Assembly (NCBI GenBank): GCA_910588565.1 | Contig: CAJUPF010000047.1 | Span: forward strand, 1-26,176 | Source: an uncultured Lachnospiraceae bacterium | GTDB lineage: Bacteria > Bacillota > Clostridia > Lachnospirales > Lachnospiraceae | Reading direction: 5' to 3' | Length of the DNA: 26,176 nt | Shown here: positions 15,543 through 23,175 of the stretch, in pieces | How the letters are laid out: every line of letters starts with the position of its first letter | Position numbering within the stretch: position 1 is the stretch's first letter | Position numbers and translations under genes: made by a program | Notes under the pieces: generated by a model | Seen by the model: the letters and a program-made list of their open reading frames with translations, nothing else | Database searches by the model: none | Told to the model about the DNA's origin: nothing

Positions 15543-15571
15543 TTGACGTATAAAAGTCAATTTGATATAAT
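15543..15571 (+). promoter_or_regulatory. Promoter of the NlpC/P60 gene
   Basis: TTGACG (15543-15548) and TATAAT (15566-15571) are 17 bases apart. TTGAC and GTCAA (15556-15560) form an inverted repeat with 8 bases between them, overlapping the -35 and spacer. Confidence 0.8.
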
Positions 15572-15623
15572 GTCCACGTAAAAAAATTTAATAATTTCGT
15601 AATTTCCTGGAGGATAAAATTTC

Positions 15624-16772
15624 ATGATATTGAATAAGAAAGTACTGCGCATAACGGCGTGCTGTCTGACAGCCGCTCTGACACTTGATACACCTGTTCT
15701 TACATATGCAGCCATTCCGGTAGCCGGAGCGCCTGCGATCACTTCTGTTATATTGGATAATGATGATTTAAACAGCACTTCCGCTGGAATATCCCAGAAT
15801 TTAGCTGATGTTGTTTCCTCTGCTGCTGTAGAAGCGGCCATGAAGAAATCGGAATATGATGATATTGCCATTGCACAGGTAGACTGGTATGTGAATGTCA
15901 GGGATTCTGCAAGCGAAGAAGGCAATGTAGTCGGCAAATTATACAATAATTCAGCAGCATATGTAGAAGAAACGGAAGGCGACTGGTACAAAATTACATC
16001 CGGCAATGTTACCGGATATGTAAAAAGCGAATTTGTAGTCCGTGGAGATGAAGAGCTTGCAAAACAGGTGAGCAGACGTGTGGCAACTGTAGAGACACAG
16101 ACCCTGTTTGTACGTACGGAAGCGACAACCGAATCGGATGTGCTTGGCATGGTTCCGGATCAGGAGAGCCTGACGATAACCGATGAATCGGAAGATGGCT
16201 GGACAAAAGTATCCATCGAAGAAGGCGAAGGATACGTATCCAATGATTATATTGAGAAATCCATAGAATTTGTAACGGCGGAATCCAAAGAAGAAGAGGA
16301 AGCCCGTCTTGCAAAGGAAGAAGCAGAGCGTCAGGCAGCGGCGGCTGCTGCAGAACGTGCGGTAGCGGAGAAGTCGAGAAAGAGCGGTTCTTCTGGAAGC
16401 GGCAAATCCGGCTCTGCCCCAAGCGGTTCCGGCGGAGGCGCAGTTGCAGGCTATGCAAGTCAGTTTGTAGGCAATCCTTACGTGTGGGGCGGCGCAAGCC
16501 TGACGAACGGAGCAGACTGTTCCGGTTTTGTTATGGCGGTATATGCAGCATTTGGCATCGGACTTCCCCATTCCTCATCTGCGATGTGCGGCGTAGGGTA
16601 TGGCGTCAGCCCATCTGAAATGCAGCCGGGCGATATTATCTGTTACAGTGGACATGTTGCCATTTATGTTGGGAACAATACAATTGTTCATGCAAGCACA
16701 GAGGCAACAGGAATCAAGTATACATCGCCTGCAAATTACAAACCGATTATTGCAGTACGTAGAATTTTCTAA
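15624..16772 (+). CDS. Secreted SH3-domain NlpC/P60 peptidoglycan hydrolase
   Basis: This 382-residue exported protein has a signal peptide at about 1-30 ending LTYAA. Two bacterial SH3 domains follow (about 85-140, with WYVNVRDSASEEGNVVGKL; about 155-212, with LFVRTEATTESDVLGMV), which usually bind cell wall. A charged, Ala-rich coiled-coil-like linker (about 218-250) and a Ser/Gly linker (about 254-272) lead to a C-terminal NlpC/P60 domain. Its catalytic residues are Cys299 (GADCSGFV), His344 (SGHVAIYVG) and probably His356. Such enzymes cut gamma-D-glutamyl-diamino acid bonds in peptidoglycan stems. The gene has its own promoter and terminator, with a GGAGG site before ATG 15624. The low-complexity linkers may vary between strains. 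Confidence 0.94.
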   Translation: MILNKKVLRITACCLTAALTLDTPVLTYAAIPVAGAPAITSVILDNDDLNSTSAGISQNLADVVSSAAVEAAMKKSEYDDIAIAQVDWYVNVRDSASEEGNVVGKLYNNSAAYVEETEGDWYKITSGNVTGYVKSEFVVRGDEELAKQVSRRVATVETQTLFVRTEATTESDVLGMVPDQESLTITDESEDGWTKVSIEEGEGYVSNDYIEKSIEFVTAESKEEEEARLAKEEAERQAAAAAAERAVAEKSRKSGSSGSGKSGSAPSGSGGGAVAGYASQFVGNPYVWGGASLTNGADCSGFVMAVYAAFGIGLPHSSSAMCGVGYGVSPSEMQPGDIICYSGHVAIYVGNNTIVHASTEATGIKYTSPANYKPIIAVRRIF

Positions 16773-16822
16773 ATACGATAAGTACATACAACAGAACTAT
16801 CATAAAGCTATCACATTAGGCC

Positions 16823-16854
16823 AAAAGCCGTCCGTCAGATCGGGCGGCTTTTTT
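16823..16854 (+). terminator. Terminator after the NlpC/P60 gene
   Basis: AAGCCGTCCG pairs with CGGGCGGCTT with one T-G pair and a 6-base loop (16835-16840), followed by six T (16849-16854). Confidence 0.9.
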
Positions 16855-16880
16855 GCGTGATATGACATCCGTACGATTAC

Positions 16881-16997
16881 ATGGCAGTATTGGGCTATTA
16901 TTTCGTATCATCTGGTGTGAAAAGTAACAAATTGGGTTCTTTAATAGCAACTCTACCGCTGGTAGGTGTTCATTTTTTCTGGCTGTGGTATTATTAA
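16881..16997 (+). pseudogene. Possible C-terminal remnant of a small membrane protein
   Basis: A 38-codon frame reads MAVLGYYFVSSGVKSNKL, then a strongly hydrophobic helix ending HFFWLWYY and a TAA. It looks like the last part of a membrane protein. There is no ribosome binding site at ATG 16881, and the frame is closed upstream at 16863-16865. It may be the stump of a gene cut when the ABC unit arrived, or chance. It ends 23 bases before the ABC gene start. Confidence 0.3.
16953..16965 (+). promoter_or_regulatory. Candidate operator upstream of the XRE-ABC gene
   Basis: CTACC-GCT-GGTAG is a perfect 5+5 dyad, 55 bases before the start codon of the XRE-ABC fusion gene. Lambda-type XRE domains usually bind short dyads of this kind. 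No clear -35/-10 pair was found around it. Confidence 0.3.
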
Positions 16998-17020
16998 ACG
17001 GAAAGAAAGGAGTTAGAACT

Positions 17021-18097
17021 ATGGATCAAAAGAAAATCGGCAGCTTTATTGCAGCACGGAGAAAAGAGAATGGCCTGACCCAAAATCAACTGGCTGAAAA
17101 ATTAGGGATTACGGACAAAGCAATCTCAAAATGGGAAACCGGAAAATCCATGCCCGACTTGTCCCTGTTTCATTCTTTATGTGAGTTGCTTCATATTACT
17201 TTGAATGAATTGCTGTTAGGCGAATTTATCCCTGACGAAAACCTGAAAGAAAAATCCAATCAGGCGTTGTTTGAGGTGATGGCAAGCTGGTTGGGCAAGG
17301 AACAGTGGGAACGTAAAACAGATGCCCGTGCTCCGGCTGTTCTTACCCTAAAAAATGTCAGAAAGATATACGAAACAGAACGTACTTCAACCGTAGCGGT
17401 CAAAAATGTGAGCTTTGAAATTGCCAAAGGAAGTTTTGTCGGTATCATGGGTGCGTCCGGCTCAGGAAAAACTACTCTGCTCAATCTGATTGCGACCATC
17501 GACAAAGCCACCAGCGGGCAGATAGAAATTGACGGGCAAAGTATCTTTGAGCTTTCCGAAAAAGATTTGGCGGCTTTTCGCAGGGAGCATTTAGGGTTTG
17601 TTTTTCAGGAATACAATTTATTAGATACTTTAACAGTCTACGAAAACATCGCATTAGCATTGACAATAAAGCAGACGCCAAAAGAGTCTGTAAAACAAAT
17701 AGTTCTGGATTGGGCCCAAAAATTGGAGATATCTGAAATTTTGAACAAGTTTCCCTATGAAATTTCGGGAGGTCAGAGGCAGCGATGCGCCTGTGTAAGA
17801 GCGATCGTTACAAATCCCAGCCTTATTCTTGCAGACGAGCCGACCGGAGCTTTGGACAGCCGCTCCGCAAAACAGTTATTAGCAACCTTTGCCATGCTCT
17901 CCCAAAACTATAATGCTACGGTCTTAATGGTTACACATGATGTCCTGTCTGCCAGTTATTGCGATAAAATCCTGTTTATGCAGGATGGTGAATTTAAAGC
18001 TGTAATGGAGCGGGGGCAGGAGGATAAACAAGAGTTTTTTGGCAGAATTCTGGATACTATGGCAAAAATGACAGGAGGCGTTCCTTATGTATCTTAA
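17021..18097 (+). CDS. XRE-family DNA-binding domain fused to an ABC transporter ATPase
   Basis: This 358-residue protein has two domains in one chain. Residues 5-62 are an XRE/lambda-repressor helix-turn-helix (IGSFIAARRKENGLTQNQLA, then ITDKAISKWETG). Residues 107-358 are a complete ABC ATPase of the MacB/BceA (LolD-like) type. The Walker A is GASGSGKT (144-151), the Q loop is at Gln196, the signature ISGGQ at 248-252, Walker B LILADEPTGALD from 268, and the H loop at His306. All catalytic residues are intact. ATG 17021 follows AAAGGAG; an in-frame upstream TTG lacks one. The last 11 bases overlap the permease gene, so they form one transporter. The domain pairing suggests that transport state or ATP binding could directly alter transcription, which is an inference. 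Confidence 0.92.
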   Translation: MDQKKIGSFIAARRKENGLTQNQLAEKLGITDKAISKWETGKSMPDLSLFHSLCELLHITLNELLLGEFIPDENLKEKSNQALFEVMASWLGKEQWERKTDARAPAVLTLKNVRKIYETERTSTVAVKNVSFEIAKGSFVGIMGASGSGKTTLLNLIATIDKATSGQIEIDGQSIFELSEKDLAAFRREHLGFVFQEYNLLDTLTVYENIALALTIKQTPKESVKQIVLDWAQKLEISEILNKFPYEISGGQRQRCACVRAIVTNPSLILADEPTGALDSRSAKQLLATFAMLSQNYNATVLMVTHDVLSASYCDKILFMQDGEFKAVMERGQEDKQEFFGRILDTMAKMTGGVPYVS

Positions 18098-19415
18098 ATT
18101 GGCGCTCCGCAACGCTAAGCGGTCTATGCTGGATTATATTCTATATATGTTCTCAATGATGATGCTTACATCTGTTCTGTGCTTTTCAAACTGCATTGCA
18201 AATTGGGGAGATATGCAGGCAGGCTTTCAAACAATGGCTTTGCCACTGCTGATTTTAATTATTATGGTGGTATTCGTAAACTATATCAATTGTTTTATCG
18301 TAAAACAAAGGGCGAAGGAGTTTGCCACTTATATGTTGCTGGGAATGGAAAAGGAAAAACTATCCTTCGTATTCCTGTGTGAATTGCTTCTAATAGGACT
18401 GGTATGTTTTTTCTCAGGCGTAGTTTTTGGTGCGGGGATATTCTCTGTTTGCTGTTTTTCGGTTCTGCAGGGAGCGGGAGAGCAAAGCATATTCCAAATG
18501 ATTATAAAAAGCGTTTTACAGACGCTGGCCTATTTTTGCAGCGTAGAAGTCCTGTCAGTACTTTTTATGAAACGAAACATATATAAAATGCAGATTGTGC
18601 AGCTTATAAGTGAAAAGCAGCGTAATCAACCTCTTAGAGCAGACAAAAAGTTCTTTTGGGGTGGGATGTTTGCGATCGGTTATTTCTGCTATATAGCATT
18701 GTTGTTTGGGATTTCCTTTATGTCGGATGAGATAATGTTGGCCTCCATTTCATTCGTTTCGGTGCCGATGCTGCTATGTGTTTTTTCATTTTATAAATGG
18801 TTGTTTGCTATGAGTTCCTCTTTGCGCTTGTCACAGGCAGACGCTTTGTATCAGGGAAACCGGCTGTACCAAATCGCCCAAATGACCACAGGTTCAAAGA
18901 CAAGTGCAAATATTAATACAATTTTTTGTGTCTGTTTGATTTTTTCGGCAGTTTCCTTTGTGTTTGGAATGCTGCTGCTGAATCCGGATTTTCCTGTTTT
19001 TGAACAGGCCGGGCAGAAGTGGATGGGATTTTTGCAAATTAGTATTTGCATTATTTTTATGACTATCTATTTTTTTGTCAGTTCATTGCTGCAGATGATT
19101 GGGCTGAAAAGCGAAGTAAGGAATTTCAGGCTTCTGTTTTGCATGGGGAAAAACCAGTCTGAGCTAAAAATATTGCTTTACAGACAGACGCTTGTACGGC
19201 TGTTTTTGCCAACGCTTATGTCTTTTGTTGTTCTTCTGACAGCAGCGCCGTTTATAAACCATAAGCTAAGTCTGGTATATTCTACATCTATCTGCAGTCT
19301 GACTGTAAAATCCATGGGTGGTTTTATGGTTTGTTTTTTGGCTCTGTGTTTGTGTTATTTTTGCATGATATACATGGTAAGCGCACGCTATATTAAATTT
19401 CATACAAAAGAATAA
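18087..19415 (+). CDS. FtsX-type ABC permease without a large extracellular domain
   Basis: This 442-residue membrane protein starts inside the ATPase gene with GGAGG upstream. The N-terminal YLKLALRNAKRSMLDYILYMF and the later SEVRNFRLLFCMGKNQSELKILLYRQTL are FtsX/BceB-like. About ten helices are seen, near 16-35, 49-72, 93-125 (possibly two here), 140-160, 190-213, 218-245, 270-292, 305-330, 358-380 and 405-430. BceB permeases of peptide-antibiotic systems are about 650 residues because of an extracellular domain of about 200 residues between helices 7 and 8. Here that loop is only about 15 residues (around NPDFPVFEQAG). It probably works with the fused ATPase to move or sense a hydrophobic or peptide substrate. 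No kinase or regulator other than the fused XRE domain is adjacent. Confidence 0.85.
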   Translation: MYLKLALRNAKRSMLDYILYMFSMMMLTSVLCFSNCIANWGDMQAGFQTMALPLLILIIMVVFVNYINCFIVKQRAKEFATYMLLGMEKEKLSFVFLCELLLIGLVCFFSGVVFGAGIFSVCCFSVLQGAGEQSIFQMIIKSVLQTLAYFCSVEVLSVLFMKRNIYKMQIVQLISEKQRNQPLRADKKFFWGGMFAIGYFCYIALLFGISFMSDEIMLASISFVSVPMLLCVFSFYKWLFAMSSSLRLSQADALYQGNRLYQIAQMTTGSKTSANINTIFCVCLIFSAVSFVFGMLLLNPDFPVFEQAGQKWMGFLQISICIIFMTIYFFVSSLLQMIGLKSEVRNFRLLFCMGKNQSELKILLYRQTLVRLFLPTLMSFVVLLTAAPFINHKLSLVYSTSICSLTVKSMGGFMVCFLALCLCYFCMIYMVSARYIKFHTKE

Positions 19416-19593
19416 TTATTATAAATGTTGACGCACGGGTCATATTCCACACAAAGCTTTTTCCACGCTGTAATTTTTACCGACAATTGAAAGATAAAAG
19501 CGCGATCCTGCAAAAATCCGACAGAAAACCCCAAGATTTGATTTATTCAAATTGTACAAAATGTAGGAAGCTGTCGAAACACTGTCGAATTGT

Positions 19594-19714
19594 TGTGGAA
19601 GAGTGTGGAAAGTTATCCACATAATTAACCGCTGAAAAACAGAAGGAAATGGAGTTATACACCAACTTATCCACATTATCCACAAAAATAGACAGAGTTA
19701 GGCTTGTTTACACA
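19594..19714 (+). other. DnaA-box cluster in a long intergenic region
   Basis: Three exact DnaA boxes TTATCCACA lie at 19613-19621, 19667-19675 and 19676-19684; the last two abut. A one-mismatch box, TTATACACC, is at 19655-19663. Weaker copies are at 19594-19602 and 19604-19612 (reverse orientation, TGTGGAA...) and 19706-19714. Upstream, CTGTCGAA is repeated at 19571-19578 and 19582-19589, an 11-base period. Downstream (19715-19830) is AT-rich. The whole 19416-19918 stretch has no gene. This could be a DnaA-binding or titration site or an origin-like element. No dnaA or dnaN is in the window, and genes on both sides read in the same direction, which argues against the main bidirectional origin. 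Confidence 0.75.
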
Positions 19715-19789
19715 TTTTTCAAAAAAGAACGATTGTTTTGTATAATTGCAATAAAGATGAATTTGCAGGAAAAAAGAAGAAGAAATATA

Positions 19790-19816
19790 TTGACATTTCA
19801 AATGTGAAACTATAAA
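19790..19816 (+). promoter_or_regulatory. Possible promoter of the YcxB-like gene
   Basis: TTGACA (19790-19795) and TATAAA (19811-19816) are 15 bases apart, rather short. A second candidate -10, TATAAT, lies at 19741-19746 with a weak -35 (TTCAAA) at 19718. Either would place transcription next to the DnaA boxes. Confidence 0.4.
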
Positions 19817-19918
19817 TAAGCAAAATGGAAAAAGTCAGAAAAATGATATTCGACAATGCTTGAGAAATTGGGCAAACAATGCTATACTTTTTCAGACGGA
19901 AACGGACAGGAGGCTTGT

Positions 19919-20416
19919 ATGAAGACAGAATTTGATATTACGTTAAACAGTAAAGATATGTATTATTTCAGTATGCATCATACTTATACCGGGAGTCAGG
20001 GAATTACTTCTATTATAATAGCGGTGTTGTGTTTTGCTGCTGCGGTTTACACATATGGATCGGTAGAGCTGATGAACACGATACTATATGCCGGGTTTGG
20101 CGTTTTGTTTTTGCTGTATGTTCCTGTAAATCTCTATTTGCGTTCAAAGCGGCAGGTGCTGACTTCGGATGTTTTGCAAAATGCGCTGCATTATCGTATT
20201 GATGAAACCGGAATCCATACTTCCCAAAAGGAAGCATCGGCGGATTTGCCCTGGGAACAGGTGTACAAGGTTATCTCTACCAGGCATAATGTGCTGATAT
20301 ACAGCAACCGCATCAATGCCTATATTATTCCCAGAAGCCAGATTGCGGAAGAATACGATACGATACGGCAGATTGCCGCTGCAAATGTACCAAAGTTCAG
20401 ATTTAAAATGAAGTAA
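19919..20416 (+). CDS. YcxB-like membrane protein
   Basis: This encodes 165 residues. ATG 19919 follows AGGAGG; an earlier ATG in frame at 19856 has no such site. A short N-terminal piece (MKTEFDITLNSKDMYYF) is followed by two helices at about 33-52 and 55-75, then a soluble domain (about 85-165) with HYRIDETGIHTSQ, LPWEQVYKVI, VLIYSNRINAYIIPRS and a basic C-terminus. That is the layout of YcxB/YokE-type proteins, whose function is not established. It sits alone between the DnaA-box region and the tsaE operon; tsaE follows 67 bases later, possibly in the same transcript since no terminator is seen. Confidence 0.75.
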   Translation: MKTEFDITLNSKDMYYFSMHHTYTGSQGITSIIIAVLCFAAAVYTYGSVELMNTILYAGFGVLFLLYVPVNLYLRSKRQVLTSDVLQNALHYRIDETGIHTSQKEASADLPWEQVYKVISTRHNVLIYSNRINAYIIPRSQIAEEYDTIRQIAAANVPKFRFKMK

Positions 20417-20483
20417 ATGTATCAGTTTGGCTACTTCCCAATTTGCCCTGACGATACAGCAAATGCGTCAGAAGGAGGAACTT

Positions 20484-20921
20484 ATGAAGACAATCTATGA
20501 GACATATTCCCAGGAAGAAACAGAACGCCTGGGCAGACAGATGGGTGAATCGGCAAAAGCCGGGGATGTCTATACTTTAATTGGCGATTTAGGCGTTGGA
20601 AAAACTGTTTTTACCAAAGGAATTGCCGCGGGTCTTGGAATTACAGAGCCTGTGAACAGCCCGACATTTACCATTGTACAGGTGTATGAAGACGGCAGAA
20701 TTCCGTTTTATCATTTTGATGTATACAGAATCGGCGATATTGAAGAGATGGAAGAAATTGGATACGAAGACTATTTTTATGGCGAGGGGCTGAGTATAAT
20801 AGAATGGGCCAATCTCATTGAAGAGCTTCTTCCCGGCTGCCGCAAAGATATTCTGATAGAAAAAGATCTGGAAAAAGGTTTTGACTACCGGAAGATTACA
20901 ATCACAGACATAGAGGGGTAA
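20484..20921 (+). CDS. tsaE: TsaE, ATPase of the tRNA t6A synthesis complex
   Basis: This encodes 145 residues. ATG 20484 follows AAGGAGG; earlier in-frame starts lack one. The P-loop GDLGVGKT lies near residues 34-41, followed by FTKGIAAGLGI and VNSPTFTIVQVY, then FDVYRI and the later IEWANLI. TsaE binds the TsaB-TsaD pair and its ATPase activity supports repeated threonylcarbamoyl transfer to A37 of tRNAs that read ANN codons. The gene starts a dense operon, with tsaB beginning 6 bases after the stop. Confidence 0.95.
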   Translation: MKTIYETYSQEETERLGRQMGESAKAGDVYTLIGDLGVGKTVFTKGIAAGLGITEPVNSPTFTIVQVYEDGRIPFYHFDVYRIGDIEEMEEIGYEDYFYGEGLSIIEWANLIEELLPGCRKDILIEKDLEKGFDYRKITITDIEG

Positions 20922-20927
20922 CAATTT

Positions 20928-21638
20928 ATGAAGATATTAGCAATTGACAGTTCCGGCCTTGTGGCAAGCGTGGCTGTGGTGGAAGATGAGAATCTGCTGG
21001 GAGAATTTACGATGAATTATAAAAAGACACATTCCCAGACCCTTTTGCCTATGCTGGATGAAATGGCCAAAATGATTGAACTGGATTTAACGGCATTAGA
21101 TGCGATTGCTGTTGTGGCAGGACCAGGTTCTTTTACCGGCCTTAGGATCGGATCGGCAACAGCCAAAGGTCTGGCGCTGGCATTGGATAAACCGGTGATA
21201 TCTGTTCCAACTGTAGATGCGCTGGCATACAATCTGTGCGGGCATCGGGACATAGTTTGCCCGTTGATGGATGCCAGAAGAAATCAGACTTACACCGGAC
21301 TGTACCGTTTTGACGGCAATCAGATGAAAATCCTGAAAGTGCAGTGTGCGGTTGATATTGGGACGATAATAGCCGAAATAAATCATATCGGAGAACCAAT
21401 TGTGTTTTTGGGGGATGGTGTTCCTGTATTCCGCAACTATATTCAAGAACAGATAAAGGCGCCATATACGTTTGCTTTGCCCCATTTAAATAAACAGAGA
21501 GCCGGGGCGGCTGCAGCGCTTGCAGAACAGTACTATATAGAAGGGAAGCTGATAGGCGCAGCAGAACACAAACCGGAATATTTAAGACTTTCCCAGGCAG
21601 AACGGGAGCGGATGGAGAAAGAGAATGCCACAGATTAG
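20928..21638 (+). CDS. tsaB: TsaB, scaffold subunit of the tRNA t6A synthesis complex
   Basis: This 236-residue ASKHA-fold protein has MKILAIDSSGLVASVAVVED, THSQTLLPMLDEM and the signature AGPGSFTGLRIGSATAKGLA. TsaB is a non-catalytic paralogue of TsaD that dimerises with it. The C-terminal EYLRLSQAERERMEK overlaps the rimI start by 14 bases. Normal length for the family. Confidence 0.95.
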   Translation: MKILAIDSSGLVASVAVVEDENLLGEFTMNYKKTHSQTLLPMLDEMAKMIELDLTALDAIAVVAGPGSFTGLRIGSATAKGLALALDKPVISVPTVDALAYNLCGHRDIVCPLMDARRNQTYTGLYRFDGNQMKILKVQCAVDIGTIIAEINHIGEPIVFLGDGVPVFRNYIQEQIKAPYTFALPHLNKQRAGAAAALAEQYYIEGKLIGAAEHKPEYLRLSQAERERMEKENATD

Positions 21639-22056
21639 AAAAATGACAGAAGCAGATTTGGATCGCATTGCGGAAATTGCAGCTTCCGCATTTACAAAGC
21701 CCTGGAGCAGGCAGGCATTTGCAGATGCATTGCTTATGGACAATACCTGTTTTCTGCTTGCCGAAGAAGAAGGCTGCATATTGGGGTACTGTGGCCTGTA
21801 TATGGCTGCAGACGAAGGAGAGATTATCAATGTGGCTGTCGAATCAGAATATCGCGGGCAAGGCATAGGCGATTTGCTTCTTACTGCTTTGCTGGAAGAA
21901 GGCATACGAAACGGGATAGAGCATTTTTTTCTGGAAGTGAGAGTATCCAATACCGCAGCGATTCATTTATATGAAAAACATGGATTTATACGACAGGGAA
22001 TCCGGAAAGACTATTATCAGGAGACCCATGAGGATGCTTACTGTATGTGCCGGTAA
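21625..22056 (+). CDS. rimI: RimI-type ribosomal protein S18 N-acetyltransferase
   Basis: This 143-residue GNAT enzyme has the acetyl-CoA-binding loop VAVESEYRGQGIGDLLL, the strand EVRVSNTAAIHLYEKHGF and a C-terminal RKDYYQETHEDAYCM, all typical of RimI. It acetylates the N-terminus of ribosomal protein S18 in E. coli. Overlap with tsaB and the GGAG site inside tsaB show coupling; rimI between tsaB and tsaD is a common order in Firmicutes. The length is usual. The frame stays open for 58 codons beyond the stop (22057-22230), noted separately. Confidence 0.92.
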   Translation: MPQIRKMTEADLDRIAEIAASAFTKPWSRQAFADALLMDNTCFLLAEEEGCILGYCGLYMAADEGEIINVAVESEYRGQGIGDLLLTALLEEGIRNGIEHFFLEVRVSNTAAIHLYEKHGFIRQGIRKDYYQETHEDAYCMCR

Positions 22057-22233
22057 AAATTAGGAAATTGGCAGCGGAGCCATGCACAATCGTTTGTGAG
22101 ATATACAGCAGAATACAGCGATGCAGCCTATGGATTTCTGGTTGTAGAACTGGACTGCCGGGCTTTGCTGGCTGCGGATGGTGTGGCAAGTGTACAGCTG
22201 CAGGCTGGGCAGTCACAAAAAATAACAGAGTAG
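22057..22233 (+). other. Untranslated gap with an open frame continuing from rimI
   Basis: After the rimI stop TAA (22054-22056), the same frame stays open for 58 codons to TAG 22231-22233. It has protein-like stretches (RYTAEYSDAAYGFLVVELD). The best internal start is GTG 22096 with no ribosome binding site. It may be a decayed gene or chance. No terminator or promoter is seen here. Confidence 0.25.
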
Positions 22234-22246
22234 ATTAGGAGAAACT

Positions 22247-23161
22247 ATGTTAGATGTATGTTTACTGGGAACCGCGGGAATGATGCCCCTGCCATATCGC
22301 AAGCTGACAGCAATGCTGGCGAGATTCAATGGCAGCAGTCTGTTAATTGACTGCGGAGAAGGGACTCAGATTGCAATCAAGGAGCAGGGATTTAGCTTTA
22401 AACCAATTGATACTATATGTTTTACACATTACCATGCAGATCATATCAGCGGATTGCCGGGGCTTTTGCTTACCATGGGAAATGCAGAACGGACAGAACC
22501 ACTGACAATGATAGGGCCAAGGGGGTTAGAACGGGTGGTGGGAGCGCTTCGTGTGATTGCGCCGGAGCTTCCGTTTGAAATCCGTTATATGGAATTAAAT
22601 GCTCCCATGGAGGAGTTTGAACTGAATGGGTATCAGATTCGTGCATTTCGGGTGAATCATAATATCGCGTGTTATGGATACACGATAGAAATACCGCGTG
22701 CCGGAAGGTTTTATGTGGAAAAAGCCAAAGAGAACGGGATACCGCAGAAATTCTGGAATCTTTTGCAGCATGGGCAGACGGTGGAGGGAGAGGATGGAAT
22801 CTATACGCCGGACATGGTATTAGGCCCGCCCCGGAAAGGAATCAAAGTTACGTACTGTACAGACACAAGGCCCACAGAAGGGATTGAGGCTGCAGCCGCA
22901 GATTCGGATTTATTTATCTGTGAGGGTATGTATGCAGAAAAAGAAAAGCTCGCAAAAGCAAAACAGTATAAACATATGACTTTTTATGAAGCGGCGGAAC
23001 TTGCTAAGAAAGCTGCTGTAAAAGAACTTTGGCTGACGCATTTTAGCCCTTCCTTGGTACATGCGGAAAGCTATATGCCGCAGGTCAGGACAATATTTGA
23101 ACAGGCAAGCCTGGGATATGACGGCCGTACAGTAGAACTGGATTTTTGTGAAGAGCAGTAA
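22247..23161 (+). CDS. rnz: Ribonuclease Z
   Basis: This 304-residue metallo-beta-lactamase-fold enzyme makes the 3' end of tRNA precursors. The metal site THYHADH has His61, His63, Asp65 and His66, within ICFTHYHADHISGLPGL. Other marks are LLGTAGMMPLPYRKL at the N-terminus, RVNHNIACYGYTIE, YCTDTRP and the late THFSPS. The usual LGTGGMMP reads LGTAGMMP here. Length matches the short bacterial form. It fits the tRNA genes in this window that lack an encoded CCA, since RNase Z acts on precursors of that type. AGGAGA precedes ATG 22247. Confidence 0.95.
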   Translation: MLDVCLLGTAGMMPLPYRKLTAMLARFNGSSLLIDCGEGTQIAIKEQGFSFKPIDTICFTHYHADHISGLPGLLLTMGNAERTEPLTMIGPRGLERVVGALRVIAPELPFEIRYMELNAPMEEFELNGYQIRAFRVNHNIACYGYTIEIPRAGRFYVEKAKENGIPQKFWNLLQHGQTVEGEDGIYTPDMVLGPPRKGIKVTYCTDTRPTEGIEAAAADSDLFICEGMYAEKEKLAKAKQYKHMTFYEAAELAKKAAVKELWLTHFSPSLVHAESYMPQVRTIFEQASLGYDGRTVELDFCEEQ

Positions 23162-23175
23162 AGGAGGAATTGCAA

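Noticed and set aside
19613..19684. Main chromosomal origin (oriC)
   Set aside because: The DnaA boxes are real, but no dnaA, dnaN, rpmH or gidA-type neighbours are present and the genes on both sides read the same way. Kept as a DnaA-box cluster, not as oriC.
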